From Devosia equisanguinis (lineage in GTDB: Bacteria > Pseudomonadota > Alphaproteobacteria > Rhizobiales > Devosiaceae): 18,356 bases of DNA. The notes beneath the pieces were generated by a model. That model did not search any database, was not told the DNA's origin, and saw nothing but the letters and a program-made list of their open reading frames with translations. Position 1 is the stretch's first letter. Each line of letters opens with the position of its first letter. The DNA lies in assembly GCA_945888565.1 (NCBI GenBank), contig CAMDAL010000025.1, positions 1-18,356 of the forward strand. The letters run 5' to 3'. Made by a program: the position numbers and the translations under genes. Shown piece by piece: positions 1-7,039 of this stretch.

Positions 1-684
1 GCAGCGGAGCGGGTCATTCGGAAAGAGGACTGGCTGATGGGGCTCCACCCCTACCGGATGTTCTCGATGGCCTACAACATTGAGGGCGGCCTGCGCCTGA
101 TGCTCGAGCACGAAAGCAAGACCGGCCAGCGGTTCGACGTCGTGGTCGTCACCCGTCCCGATCTGGCATTCTACGCCCCCCTCTCCTTCGCTGTTAGGCC
201 CGGCGAAGTGCACTTGCCGGCCTCGGAGGGGTTCGATTCCGTTGGTCGACCACGTCGCGGAAACGCCACCGTATTCTTCTACAAGAACGTCACGACCGGC
301 GACCTCATCCCCGGAGGCCGGACGCCTACGTTCAACGATCAGTTGATGATGATCGATCGCGGCGCGGTCGGATCATTCCTCAGTTTCGGCGAGGCGCTTC
401 CGCGCTACATCGCCGCAAAGGTTCCGCTGTCCCCCGAAACCCTTCTCTATCTTCACCTTGTGGGGCGGGCCGGTTTGGCGGCCTTGACTCACCCCGAATG
501 GGTCTATGAAATTCACCGCAGCGGCGCCCCGCTCATCTTCAGCCTCGCGGACACCCCTGACATCAACCTGGTGGATCGCAGACACCCCGCCGCCATTGCC
601 CTGCGTCGCCGCAGGCCATTCTACCACGCCGCCCGCGACCTTCGGAACTTCGCCCGGGGCTTGCTGCATAGGGCGCTTGGCTAG
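1..684 (+). CDS. Glycan-biosynthesis-like protein, 3' part (5' end outside window)
   Basis: The reading frame is open from the first base to a TAG at 682-684, so 227 residues of a longer protein are visible. The ATG at 37 lies inside this open frame and has no evident Shine-Dalgarno, so it is unlikely to be the true start. Two motifs stand out. One is a hydrophobic strand ending in Arg-Pro-Asp (FDVVVVTRPDL, visible residues about 44-55). The other is a Phe-Asn-Asp-Gln segment (FNDQLMMIDRG, about 112-122). This pair, with a WL..LHPYRMFSMAYNI segment before it, resembles bacterial proteins of capsule and lipopolysaccharide clusters that look like glycosyltransferases (WavE / DUF7796-like). That assignment is from memory and tentative. 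The tail is Arg-rich and ends HRALG. No membrane segment or signal peptide is visible in this part. The next gene block (decayed helicase) is on the opposite strand, so this gene probably belongs to a cluster extending to the left. Confidence 0.5.
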   Translation, partial: AAERVIRKEDWLMGLHPYRMFSMAYNIEGGLRLMLEHESKTGQRFDVVVVTRPDLAFYAPLSFAVRPGEVHLPASEGFDSVGRPRRGNATVFFYKNVTTGDLIPGGRTPTFNDQLMMIDRGAVGSFLSFGEALPRYIAAKVPLSPETLLYLHLVGRAGLAALTHPEWVYEIHRSGAPLIFSLADTPDINLVDRRHPAAIALRRRRPFYHAARDLRNFARGLLHRALG

Positions 685-711
685 GTACAAACGCTCGGGA
701 GGTAACATCTC

Positions 712-870
712 GTGGGCGTTCCAAGCGGCAACGACGTCAAGCCCGCAGTGCGTCCCCATGCAGCCCCAGCCTCCCCTCGCGCGATGTGTTGTCGCGGGGG
801 GCAGGCTCTTGGACGTCGCCTTAGCCACGCATCGACTAGCGTTGGCCGCCAACGCTGCCAGAGACCGTAG
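712..870 (+). CDS. Possible truncated small ORF with good Shine-Dalgarno (52 aa)
   Basis: A GGAGG at 698-702 lies 9 nt before a GTG at 712, which opens a 52-codon frame ending in TAG at 868-870. The first residues are VGVPSGNDVKPAVRPH; the rest is Arg/Pro/Cys-rich with no recognisable domain. It starts 27 bases after the glycan-like gene stops, the spacing expected for the next gene of an operon. It could be the 5' stub of a gene cut by the rearrangement that also cut the helicase pseudogene downstream. It could equally be chance in GC-rich DNA. I do not recognise the protein and infer no function. Confidence 0.2.
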   Translation: MGVPSGNDVKPAVRPHAAPASPRAMCCRGGQALGRRLSHASTSVGRQRCQRP

Positions 871-914
871 CTCCTGCGCATCATCCTTTTGGGCAAGTGT
901 TCTGAGGGTCAACC

Positions 915-2823
915 TCAGACCTCAAATCTAGTAGACAGGAGGGTCGCCTCCTTGAGCCACGAGACGGGCGGTTTTCACCCGTGTGTCGTCGGTCGCGCTT
1001 TCGCGTTCGAACTCCCGCTCGAGTTCGGCCTGCACGATCTCGCCTGACGTCGCGACGACCGTCCCGGTCTTGCGCGAGCGCTCGTCAACTCGCCGCAGGG
1101 CCTTGAGGATGGCGCCAATCTCGTGGCGGGCGAGGCGCGACCGGGCGCTTAGCGAGAACTGGCGCCTCACATCCTCAGGCGCATACAGCAGCACGCAGTC
1201 TGCGTGTTCGCGGTCGCGGCCGGCACGGCCGGCCTCCTGCAGGTAGGTTTCCAGCGACCCGTGAACATCGCCATGCACCACCAACCGGATGTCCGGTTTA
1301 TCGATCCCCATGCCGAAGGCGTTTGTCGCCGCGATGATGCGCAACTCCCCAACGCGGAAGCGCTCCTGGATGCTGCGCATCTCATCGGGCGGCAACCCGG
1401 CATGAAAGTGCTCCGCCGAAAGTCCCTGCTGTTTGATAAATGCAGCGACCCGCTCGGTGGTGCTGCGCGTTGCGCAATAGACGATGGCCCCTGACGCGCC
1501 GTCTTGCGGCAGCCTGGCCTCGATCACGTGGAGAATGTCGGTCAGCTTGGTACCACCGAGCGGCCTTACGCACCTCGAAGCTGAGATTGGTACGAACCGC
1601 TCCGCCATCGAGAAGCAAGAGTTCGACCCCAAGCCGCGACTTGAAGTGCTCGCGGATGTCCCGCACCACCTCGGGTTTGGCGGTGGCGGTCAGGCACAGC
1701 ACCGGCGGAGGCGACTCACCGCCAGCGCTCTCCTTGATGAAGCGCGAGATATAGCGATAGTCGGGCCGGAAATCGTGCCCTCACTTGGACACGCAGTGGG
1801 CCTCGTCCAGCACCCAAAGGCCTATTTCGCGCTGCTTCAGCGTTGAACGAACCGAATTGCTGCGGAGCTGTTCGGGTGAGATGAGCAGCATTGCTGCGTC
1901 GCCCATCCGAACCTTGTCGAGCGCATCCTGCCGCTCGGGCATCGACAGCATGCCGTTGACTGTGACCGCCGATGCAATGCCGGCACGCGCCATGCCCTGC
2001 ACCTGGTCAGCCATGAGCGCAACGAGGGGCGAGATCACCACCGTCAGCGCGCCGGTCTTGTCGAACCGTGACAGCGCCGGGATCCGGTAGCACACCGACT
2101 TTCCGGTCCCCGTCGGCAGGATGCCGAGGATGCTGGCGCCCCGCATCGCCTCATCGACGATCCGCTCCTGCAGCGGACGGCCCATGTCGTCGACAGGCTG
2201 CGGCCGGAAGCCGTCGAAGCCGAACCAGCGCGAGAACGCACGGATGGGGTCGTTCTGTTCCCGGCACCAACTACAATCGGGCGGTCACAGGCGACCTCGC
2301 GTACCTGCCGAACGATCCGCGCCGCTTCGGGAAACTGCATCCTCACCCAGGGCGGCATCACCGAGTCACCGCCTGCCGCAAGGATCCAGGAAAGCGCGTA
2401 GGCTATGGGCCAACCGAGCTGCGGGCTCGCAAGCCGGTCGAGAATATGGCCAATGCCGATCTGGCAGGCTCTTTCCCTCACTACCCGTGCGACCGCCTCG
2501 CGTGCTTCACTTGCTCCAGGGACCAGTGCGCCACGAACCAGCTGAAACACCGCGTCGAACCCGGCGGCGTTCCCCATGCGTGTGGTGAGGTCGTGGTAAG
2601 CGGCAATCGCATCTGGCCGGTCGACATGCTGCTGCTGCAGCGCGCCCAACTGATCGTGCAGCACCTTAAGCACCAGCCGGGCGTCCAGCTCGGGATCGTT
2701 GATGTGGCCCGCCTGCAGGCAGCCATCGCGATGGTGCTTGATCAGATGGTGGTAGGGGTTGCGTGGAAACGCCAGCGGATTGAGCCACAGAGTATCGATT
2801 GGCGATCCGACGGGTGGCAGGCC
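915..2823 (-). pseudogene. RecQ-family helicase pseudogene, truncated at both ends, multiple lesions
   Basis: Read on the minus strand, three overlapping frames join into one RecQ-type superfamily 2 helicase. An N-terminal piece (about 2805-2284; SPIDTLWLNPLAFPRNPYHH onward) precedes the core. Frame changes by one base near 2279-2284, just before a Cys-rich DCSWCREQNDP. The core follows: motif I GILPTGTGKS, Ia VVISPLVALMADQV, II DEAHCVSK, III LCLTATAKPEV, IV GAIVYCATR, V ATNAFGMGIDKPD and VI QEAGRAGRD. The Trp expected after DEAHCVSK is a TGA (1781-1783), and the frame continues GHDFRPDYRY. One extra base at 1564 shifts the frame between FEVRK and PLGGTKL. Another extra G within 966-968 shifts it again before VSWLKEATLL, and that frame stops at 915-917. 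The layout matches, from memory, very long RecQ proteins with an exonuclease-like N-terminal domain and a long C-terminal extension. Both outer parts are missing here. The known RecQ role is 3'-5' DNA unwinding; this copy should be inactive. Confidence 0.85.
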
Positions 2824-2824
2824 T

Positions 2825-3796
2825 CTATGGAATCAGCACTGTCGAGCCAGTCGTTTCCCGTGCTTCCAAGGCAATATGCGCCTCCATCGCTTCGGCCAGC
2901 GGGCGGCGCTGGTCGATCGAGATCGTGATCTTGCTGTCGGCGATCATCTGGAACAGAGCGGCTGCCGCAGTCCGTAGGTCCTCCGGGGTTCGGAAGTACG
3001 ATGCGCCCGTGGGGCGGGTGACGTAGAGGCTGCCCTTTTCGGCCAGGATGCCGAGCCGCGGCAGCGAGACCGGACCCGAGGCGCTGCCGAAGCTGACCAT
3101 CAGGCCACGCGGGCGCAGGCAGTCGAGCGATGGCTCGAATGTTGCCTTGCCGACACCGTCATAGACCACATCCACGCCGCGTCCCCCGGTGAACTCCTTC
3201 ACGTGGGTGACGAAGTCGTGCGTCTTGTAGTCGACGACCAGATCGGCCCCGAGATCGCGGACCAGTTCGCATTTCGCTTCCGAACCGGCAGTGGCGATCA
3301 CCGTTGCGCCGATCGCCTTGGCCCACTGGACGAGGATCTGGCCGGTGCCGCCCGCTGCGGCATGGACCAGCACGGTCTCACCGGCCTTGAGCTCATGCGT
3401 CCAGTGCAGCAGGTAGAACGCGGTCGTCCCCTTCAGCAGCGCCGCTGCCGCCACCTCGTCAGCGATGCCATCCGGCACAGGCACGGCCTTCTCCGCCGGC
3501 AACAGACGCTCGTCGGCGTATGCTCCGACCGGCCCCTGGTAGGCCACCCGGTCGCCCGGCGCAAAACCTGTCACGCCGGGTCCCACGGACAGGACCTCGC
3601 CGGCGCCCTCGTTGCCGGCGATGAACGGCAGCGGCGTCGCGTAGAGTCCAGTGCGCTGGTACACGTCGATGAAGTTCAGCCCGATGGCGCGGTTGCGGAC
3701 CTTGATCTGGCCTGGCCCCGGCGCTGGAATTTCAAGCTCCTCAAGCTGCAACTGCTCGGGGCCACCGTTCTCACGGACAACGAAGGCGCGGCTCAT
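2825..3796 (-). CDS. qor: NADPH:quinone oxidoreductase (zinc-independent MDR family)
   Basis: The protein has 323 residues, the usual size of quinone oxidoreductases of the medium-chain dehydrogenase/reductase superfamily. The N-terminal GroES-like domain carries GLNFIDVYQRTGLY (39-52) and IAGNEGAGEV (59-68). The Rossmann domain carries HAAAGGTGQ (145-153), the NADPH-binding glycine loop. The catalytic-zinc ligands of alcohol dehydrogenases are absent, as expected for the QOR branch. Family members reduce quinones in the cytosol using NADPH. The open frame extends upstream to 4066, but only as a shadow of the TerC gene. The ATG at 3796 is preceded by GAGGAAATAGG and gives the canonical N-terminus. 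It starts one base after the TerC stop codon, so the two are almost certainly co-transcribed and translationally coupled. The TAG stop (2825-2827) is directly followed by the helicase remnant. The protein is intact to a normal TGSTVLIP end. A role with TerC is not established. Confidence 0.92.
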   Translation of the reverse strand: MSRAFVVRENGGPEQLQLEELEIPAPGPGQIKVRNRAIGLNFIDVYQRTGLYATPLPFIAGNEGAGEVLSVGPGVTGFAPGDRVAYQGPVGAYADERLLPAEKAVPVPDGIADEVAAAALLKGTTAFYLLHWTHELKAGETVLVHAAAGGTGQILVQWAKAIGATVIATAGSEAKCELVRDLGADLVVDYKTHDFVTHVKEFTGGRGVDVVYDGVGKATFEPSLDCLRPRGLMVSFGSASGPVSLPRLGILAEKGSLYVTRPTGASYFRTPEDLRTAAAALFQMIADSKITISIDQRRPLAEAMEAHIALEARETTGSTVLIP

Positions 3797-3797
3797 C

Positions 3798-4673
3798 CTA
3801 TTTCCTCGGCGCTGACTTCGGGCGCGACTGGGCGCGAGCGGCAGACGTTGCCTTCCGCTTCGGCTTCGGCAGGACGATCGCGGCAGCGGCAGCGTTATCA
3901 GGTACCATCGCCGCGGCCTCGCGCTTGGTCGCGACAATCGGATGACCGGCCGCCGCTGCGCGGGCGACCCGGCGCTGCTTGGAGATGATGTTGACGGATT
4001 CGACCAGCACCGAGAAGCCCATCGCCGCGTAGATGTAGCCCTTCTCGATATGGAAGCCGGCACCATCGGCCACCAGCGTTACGCCGATCAGCAGCAGGAA
4101 CGCGAGGGCCAGCACCTTGGTCGTCGGGTGCTTCGCTACGAAGCTGGCAATCGGCCCCGAGGCGATGAACATGATGCCCACTGCAACAATCACAGCGGCC
4201 ACCATCACCTCGATCTGCTGCGCCATCCCTACTGCGGTAACAATCGAGTCGATGGAGAACACCAGGTCGATGATGATGATCTGCGTGATGATTGCCGAGA
4301 AGGCATTCGACGCGGCCTGCTTTAACCCGGGCTCATGCGGCTCCTCGATCTCGGCGTGCATTTCGTGGGTCGCCTTGTAGATAAGGAACAAGCCACCGGC
4401 GATCAGGATGATGTCTTTCCACGAGAAATCCTGGCCAAACGCCGAAAAGAGCGGCTGACTGAGGCCAATGATCCAGGTGAGGAGGAAGAGCAGCGCTATC
4501 CGGAAGATCAGCGCCAGCGCGAGGCCGAGCTTGCGAGCCCTGTCGGCCTGCTCTGCAGGCAGGCGTGAAACGAGGACGGAGATGAAGACGATGTTGTCGA
4601 TCCCGAGAACGACCTCCATCACCGTCAGCGTCGCGAATGCGGCCCACACATTGGGATCGCTCAGCAGTTCCAT
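3798..4673 (-). CDS. TerC-family integral membrane protein
   Basis: The 291-residue product is a polytopic inner-membrane protein of the TerC/Alx/YgjT family. Hallmarks are the N-terminal acidic helix MEVVLGIDNIVFIS (19-32) and the internal repeat DLVFSIDSIVTA, each with Asp residues inside a hydrophobic helix. About seven hydrophobic segments are visible. A charged loop EIEEPHEPGLKQA separates the halves. Family members are linked to tellurite resistance and to manganese efflux that protects exported metalloproteins (known for E. coli Alx and Bacillus homologues). Which applies here is unknown. The final ~60 residues form an Ala/Lys/Arg-rich basic tail (KPKRKATSAARAQSRPK), presumably cytosolic and dispensable. 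The start follows GAGGACGATAGACG. The 3' end couples to the quinone oxidoreductase. The gene is divergent from the YeeE genes across a 208-bp gap. No yybP-ykoY-type manganese riboswitch was apparent in that gap by eye. Confidence 0.92.
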   Translation of the reverse strand: MELLSDPNVWAAFATLTVMEVVLGIDNIVFISVLVSRLPAEQADRARKLGLALALIFRIALLFLLTWIIGLSQPLFSAFGQDFSWKDIILIAGGLFLIYKATHEMHAEIEEPHEPGLKQAASNAFSAIITQIIIIDLVFSIDSIVTAVGMAQQIEVMVAAVIVAVGIMFIASGPIASFVAKHPTTKVLALAFLLLIGVTLVADGAGFHIEKGYIYAAMGFSVLVESVNIISKQRRVARAAAAGHPIVATKREAAAMVPDNAAAAAIVLPKPKRKATSAARAQSRPKSAPRK

Positions 4674-4747
4674 CGTCTATCGTCCTCAACAACCAGGTTT
4701 TGGCGTGGCGACATACTTAGGGCGGAGCGAGGCGGCTGGGAAGAGCG

Positions 4748-4778
4748 CGGTAGGCGCTTCTACCGGGTGCTTTTTTTT
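4748..4778 (+). promoter_or_regulatory. Hairpin plus T8 tract in the leader ahead of the YeeE gene
   Basis: CGGTAG (4748-4753) pairs with CTACCG (4760-4765) around a 6-nt loop. After GGTGC there is a run of eight T (4771-4778), the longest T run noticed in the window. An outer pairing GAGCG (4743-4747) with CGCTC (4779-4783) is also possible. Read on the plus strand this resembles an intrinsic terminator or attenuator about 100 nt before the YeeE start. No matching antiterminator or leader peptide was recognised. No clear sigma-70 promoter could be assigned to either divergent gene in 4674-4881. Confidence 0.35.
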
Positions 4779-4881
4779 CGCTCGGGGCGCATGCGGTGGC
4801 ATGAACGCGCCGTGTGCGGACTTGGCCGCCCTCGGCCTAGGGCGATACAGTGTCCTTCTCTTGCACACGGACAGGCTCTCC

Positions 4882-5340
4882 ATGGACTCCTTCTCTCCCA
4901 TTCCTGCGCTGCTCGGCGGCGCCCTGATCGGGCTCGCTTCAGCGGTACTCTGGCTCGGCAATGGCCGGATCGCCGGTATCTCGGGCATCTTCGGGCAGTT
5001 GCTGCCGCCGGCACGCACTGTGGTGTGGCGCGTCGTGTTCCTGCTGGCGCTGGTGCTGGGCACACTCGCCGCGGCCTGGCTGTTTCCGGGGCTGGGCGTC
5101 GGTGGACCTGGCGGCAAGCCTGCGGACCTGGTCAGCGCCCCCGCGGCCTCGGGCATTTCCACCCCGGTCTGGCTGGCGATCGCCGGGGTGCTGACAGGGT
5201 TCGGGACCAAGATCGGCAATGGCTGCACGTCGGGGCATGGCGTGTGCGGCATCGCCCGACTGTCGCTGCGGAGCTTCGTGGCGGTCGGCATCTTCTTTTC
5301 GGTCGCCATCGTCACCGTCGCCGTGACGGGGGTGGTGTGA
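4882..5340 (+). CDS. YeeE/YedE-family membrane protein, first half-subunit
   Basis: The protein has 152 residues and about four hydrophobic segments (roughly residues 7-25, 49-70, 95-112 and 130-152). The signature loop KIGNGCTSGHGVCGIARLS (110-128) carries two conserved cysteines (C115, C122). This is the half-size form of the YeeE/YedE (DUF395) family. Full-length relatives import thiosulfate through cysteine-lined channels (known for YeeE), and paired half-size proteins are common in proteobacteria. The ATG at 4882 gives the typical N-terminus (MDSFSPIPALLGGALIGLASA); the Shine-Dalgarno is weak (GGACAGG). The open frame extends further upstream but lacks family similarity there. The gene overlaps the next in a TGATG arrangement (stop 5338-5340, start 5340). 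No sulfur dioxygenase, rhodanese or BigR-type regulator is adjacent, so the transported species is not known. Confidence 0.9.
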   Translation: MDSFSPIPALLGGALIGLASAVLWLGNGRIAGISGIFGQLLPPARTVVWRVVFLLALVLGTLAAAWLFPGLGVGGPGGKPADLVSAPAASGISTPVWLAIAGVLTGFGTKIGNGCTSGHGVCGIARLSLRSFVAVGIFFSVAIVTVAVTGVV

Positions 5341-5813
5341 TGAGCCAGACCACTCGCCTGCCCTATCTTGCCACAGCTGCCCTGAGCGGCCTGCTGTTCG
5401 GCGCCGGGCTCTACGTCTCGCAGATGGTCGATCCGCTCAAGGTGCTGCGCTTCCTCGACTTCGGGGCGGTCTCGACTGGCGGCTGGGACCCCAGCCTGGC
5501 CTTCGTGATTGTCGCCGCGATCGGCGTGATGTTCGTCGCGATCCGCATCGGGCGGAAGCGGCAGGCTCCGGCCTTCGATACTGCGTTCAACGAGCCTGAG
5601 TTCCGGCGCATCGACACGCCGCTGGTGGCGGGCTCCGTCCTGTTCGGCATCGGCTGGGGCATGTCCGGCATCTGCCCGGGGCCAGCGATCTCCCTGATCG
5701 CCTTCTGGCCGCCCGACCTGCTGATCTTCCTCCTCGCCATGTTCGTCGGTTCCTACGCCGGAGCGCTGATCATTCCGAGCGGTCGCGAGCGGCGGCTGGC
5801 GGTGGCGCGATGA
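5340..5813 (+). CDS. YeeE/YedE-family (DUF6691-like) membrane protein, second half-subunit
   Basis: The 157-residue product is the partner half of the paired YeeE/YedE system. The hallmark is LFGIGWGMSGICPGPAI (101-117) with a single conserved cysteine (C112) in a glycine-rich helix. A second conserved feature is the early segment LSGLLFGAGLYVSQMVDPLKVLRFLD (15-40), of which the VSQMVDPLKVLRFLD part is typical. About four membrane segments are visible. The start ATG overlaps the stop of the upstream half by one base, and the stop overlaps the next gene's start (ATGA, 5810-5813), so all three are probably made from one message in matched amounts. Together with the first half it likely forms one channel for a small sulfur species. 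This is by analogy to the family, not shown here. Confidence 0.88.
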   Translation: MSQTTRLPYLATAALSGLLFGAGLYVSQMVDPLKVLRFLDFGAVSTGGWDPSLAFVIVAAIGVMFVAIRIGRKRQAPAFDTAFNEPEFRRIDTPLVAGSVLFGIGWGMSGICPGPAISLIAFWPPDLLIFLLAMFVGSYAGALIIPSGRERRLAVAR

Positions 5814-6967
5814 GCACTCCGCAGTCGATCGTCGTCGGTGGCGGCCTGGCTGGCATGTCCGCTGCCATTGCCGTGGCCAAGGTCGGGCTCGATACTGTTC
5901 ACCTCGCGCCAAAGGGGCCACCTGACCGGCGCACCTCGGCGCTCATGATGCCGACGGTGCAGTACCTGCAGTCAGCCGGACTGATCGGCGACGCCGCGGA
6001 AATCGGTCATCCGCTCACCCAGATCCGAATCATCGACGCGACCGGGCGGCTCGTTCGCGCGCCGGAGACCCTGTTTGACAGCGTGGAGGCGGGCCTCCCC
6101 GCCTTTGGGTGGAACTTCTCGAACGTGAAGCTGCTTGAACGTTTCGAGGCGGCTCGTTCGCGTCTCACCAACCTGCGGACAATCGAGCAGTCGGTCACAT
6201 CCCTCGATAGGGTATCCGATGGTTGGCGGGTAGAACTGACGGACGGCAGCAGCATCGTCGCGCCGCTGCTGGTCGGTTCGGACGGCAAGAAGTCAATGGT
6301 GCGGACCGCTGCCGGTTTCCGCGCCCGCGAGAACGGCTTCACCGAAGCAGCGCTGGTCTGCGACCTGGAACTGGGCCGGCCGCTCGGGGGAGCATCGGTG
6401 GAGTTCCACTACCCGCGCGGGCCCTTCACCCTCGTACCCGCGGGTGGCAGCCGGGCCAACCTTGTTTGGATCGACGACCGCGACGTGCTCAAGGCGGCAC
6501 AGGCGGCGGGCCCGGAAGAGTTGCGACAAACGTTCATCGACAAGTCGCAGCGCCTGTTCGGGGACATCAGGCTGCTTACCCCGGCGCACATGTTCATGCT
6601 CTCGACTCTCAGCGTCGATGAGGCGGGACATGACGGCGTGGTGCTCGCTGGCGAGGCCGCGCACGCCTTTCCCCCGATCGGGGCACAGGGCCTCAACCTC
6701 GGGCTCCGGGATGTGGCAGACCTGTCGGCAGCGTTGTCGGGTGTCGACCCCGACAACGCAGGCTGGGCCATTGCGGCAAGCGAAGACTATTCGCGCCGGC
6801 GCTCCGCCGACCTGGGGCGCACCGGTGGTATGGTCGATACGCTGTTCCGGTCGCTGCTGAGCGGCATGCTGCCGGCGCAGGCGATGCGGGCTGGCGGACT
6901 CTGGGCCCTCAAGCTCAGCCCACAGTTGCGCACACAGGCCTTCTCGGTGGGTATGGGGATCCGCTAG
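5810..6967 (+). CDS. UbiH/UbiF-family FAD-dependent hydroxylase
   Basis: The 385-residue protein is a class A flavoprotein monooxygenase. It has the dinucleotide-binding IVVGGGLAGMSAAIAV (7-22), the DG motif in LLVGSDGKKSMVR (153-165), and the second FAD motif LAGEAAHAFPPIGAQGLNLG (from 279), in which the usual GDAAH is GEAAH. The PPIGAQGLNLGLRD stretch is the signature of ubiquinone-ring hydroxylases (UbiH/UbiF/UbiL/UbiM), which insert oxygen into the quinone precursor ring at the inner membrane. Which ring position is modified cannot be told. The start overlaps the preceding YeeE-type gene by 4 bp, so a linked role or simple co-expression is possible. Aromatic-ring hydroxylases of other pathways are an alternative, less favoured because of the signature. 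A strong terminator follows the stop by about 25 nt. Confidence 0.88.
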   Translation: MSTPQSIVVGGGLAGMSAAIAVAKVGLDTVHLAPKGPPDRRTSALMMPTVQYLQSAGLIGDAAEIGHPLTQIRIIDATGRLVRAPETLFDSVEAGLPAFGWNFSNVKLLERFEAARSRLTNLRTIEQSVTSLDRVSDGWRVELTDGSSIVAPLLVGSDGKKSMVRTAAGFRARENGFTEAALVCDLELGRPLGGASVEFHYPRGPFTLVPAGGSRANLVWIDDRDVLKAAQAAGPEELRQTFIDKSQRLFGDIRLLTPAHMFMLSTLSVDEAGHDGVVLAGEAAHAFPPIGAQGLNLGLRDVADLSAALSGVDPDNAGWAIAASEDYSRRRSADLGRTGGMVDTLFRSLLSGMLPAQAMRAGGLWALKLSPQLRTQAFSVGMGIR

Positions 6968-6991
6968 ACGTCTCCGCTGGCCGTCAACGAA

Positions 6992-7016
6992 AAAGGGCGC
7001 CCCGGAGGCGCCCTTT
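6992..7016. terminator. Bidirectional intrinsic terminator
   Basis: AAAGGGCGCC (6992-7001) and GGCGCCCTTT (7007-7016) form a perfect 10-bp stem with the 5-nt loop CCGGA. The A- and T-rich outer bases give a U-tract-like end in both directions. It lies between the convergent FAD hydroxylase (ends 6967) and the IalB-family gene (ends 7040), and probably stops transcription from both sides. Confidence 0.88.
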
Positions 7017-7039
7017 CAATTCTTGCGGTGGCCTGGCGC

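Noticed and set aside
225..255. tRNA-like T-loop sequence GGTTCGATTCC
   Set aside because: It lies inside the open coding frame of the first gene, the T stem does not pair properly (G-G mismatch), and no anticodon or acceptor arm is found upstream.
506..931. Plus-strand 141-aa open frame
   Set aside because: Its first part is a shadow of the glycan-like gene in another frame, and the rest is low-complexity GC-rich sequence with no domain.
915..2823. Programmed frameshifting as the explanation for the helicase breaks
   Set aside because: There are several separate breaks plus an in-frame nonsense codon, and both ends of the protein are missing, so decay explains it better.
4686..5921. Minus-strand 411-aa open frame across the YeeE genes
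   Set aside because: It opposes two clear membrane-protein genes and is Arg/Pro/Gly-rich with no motif.
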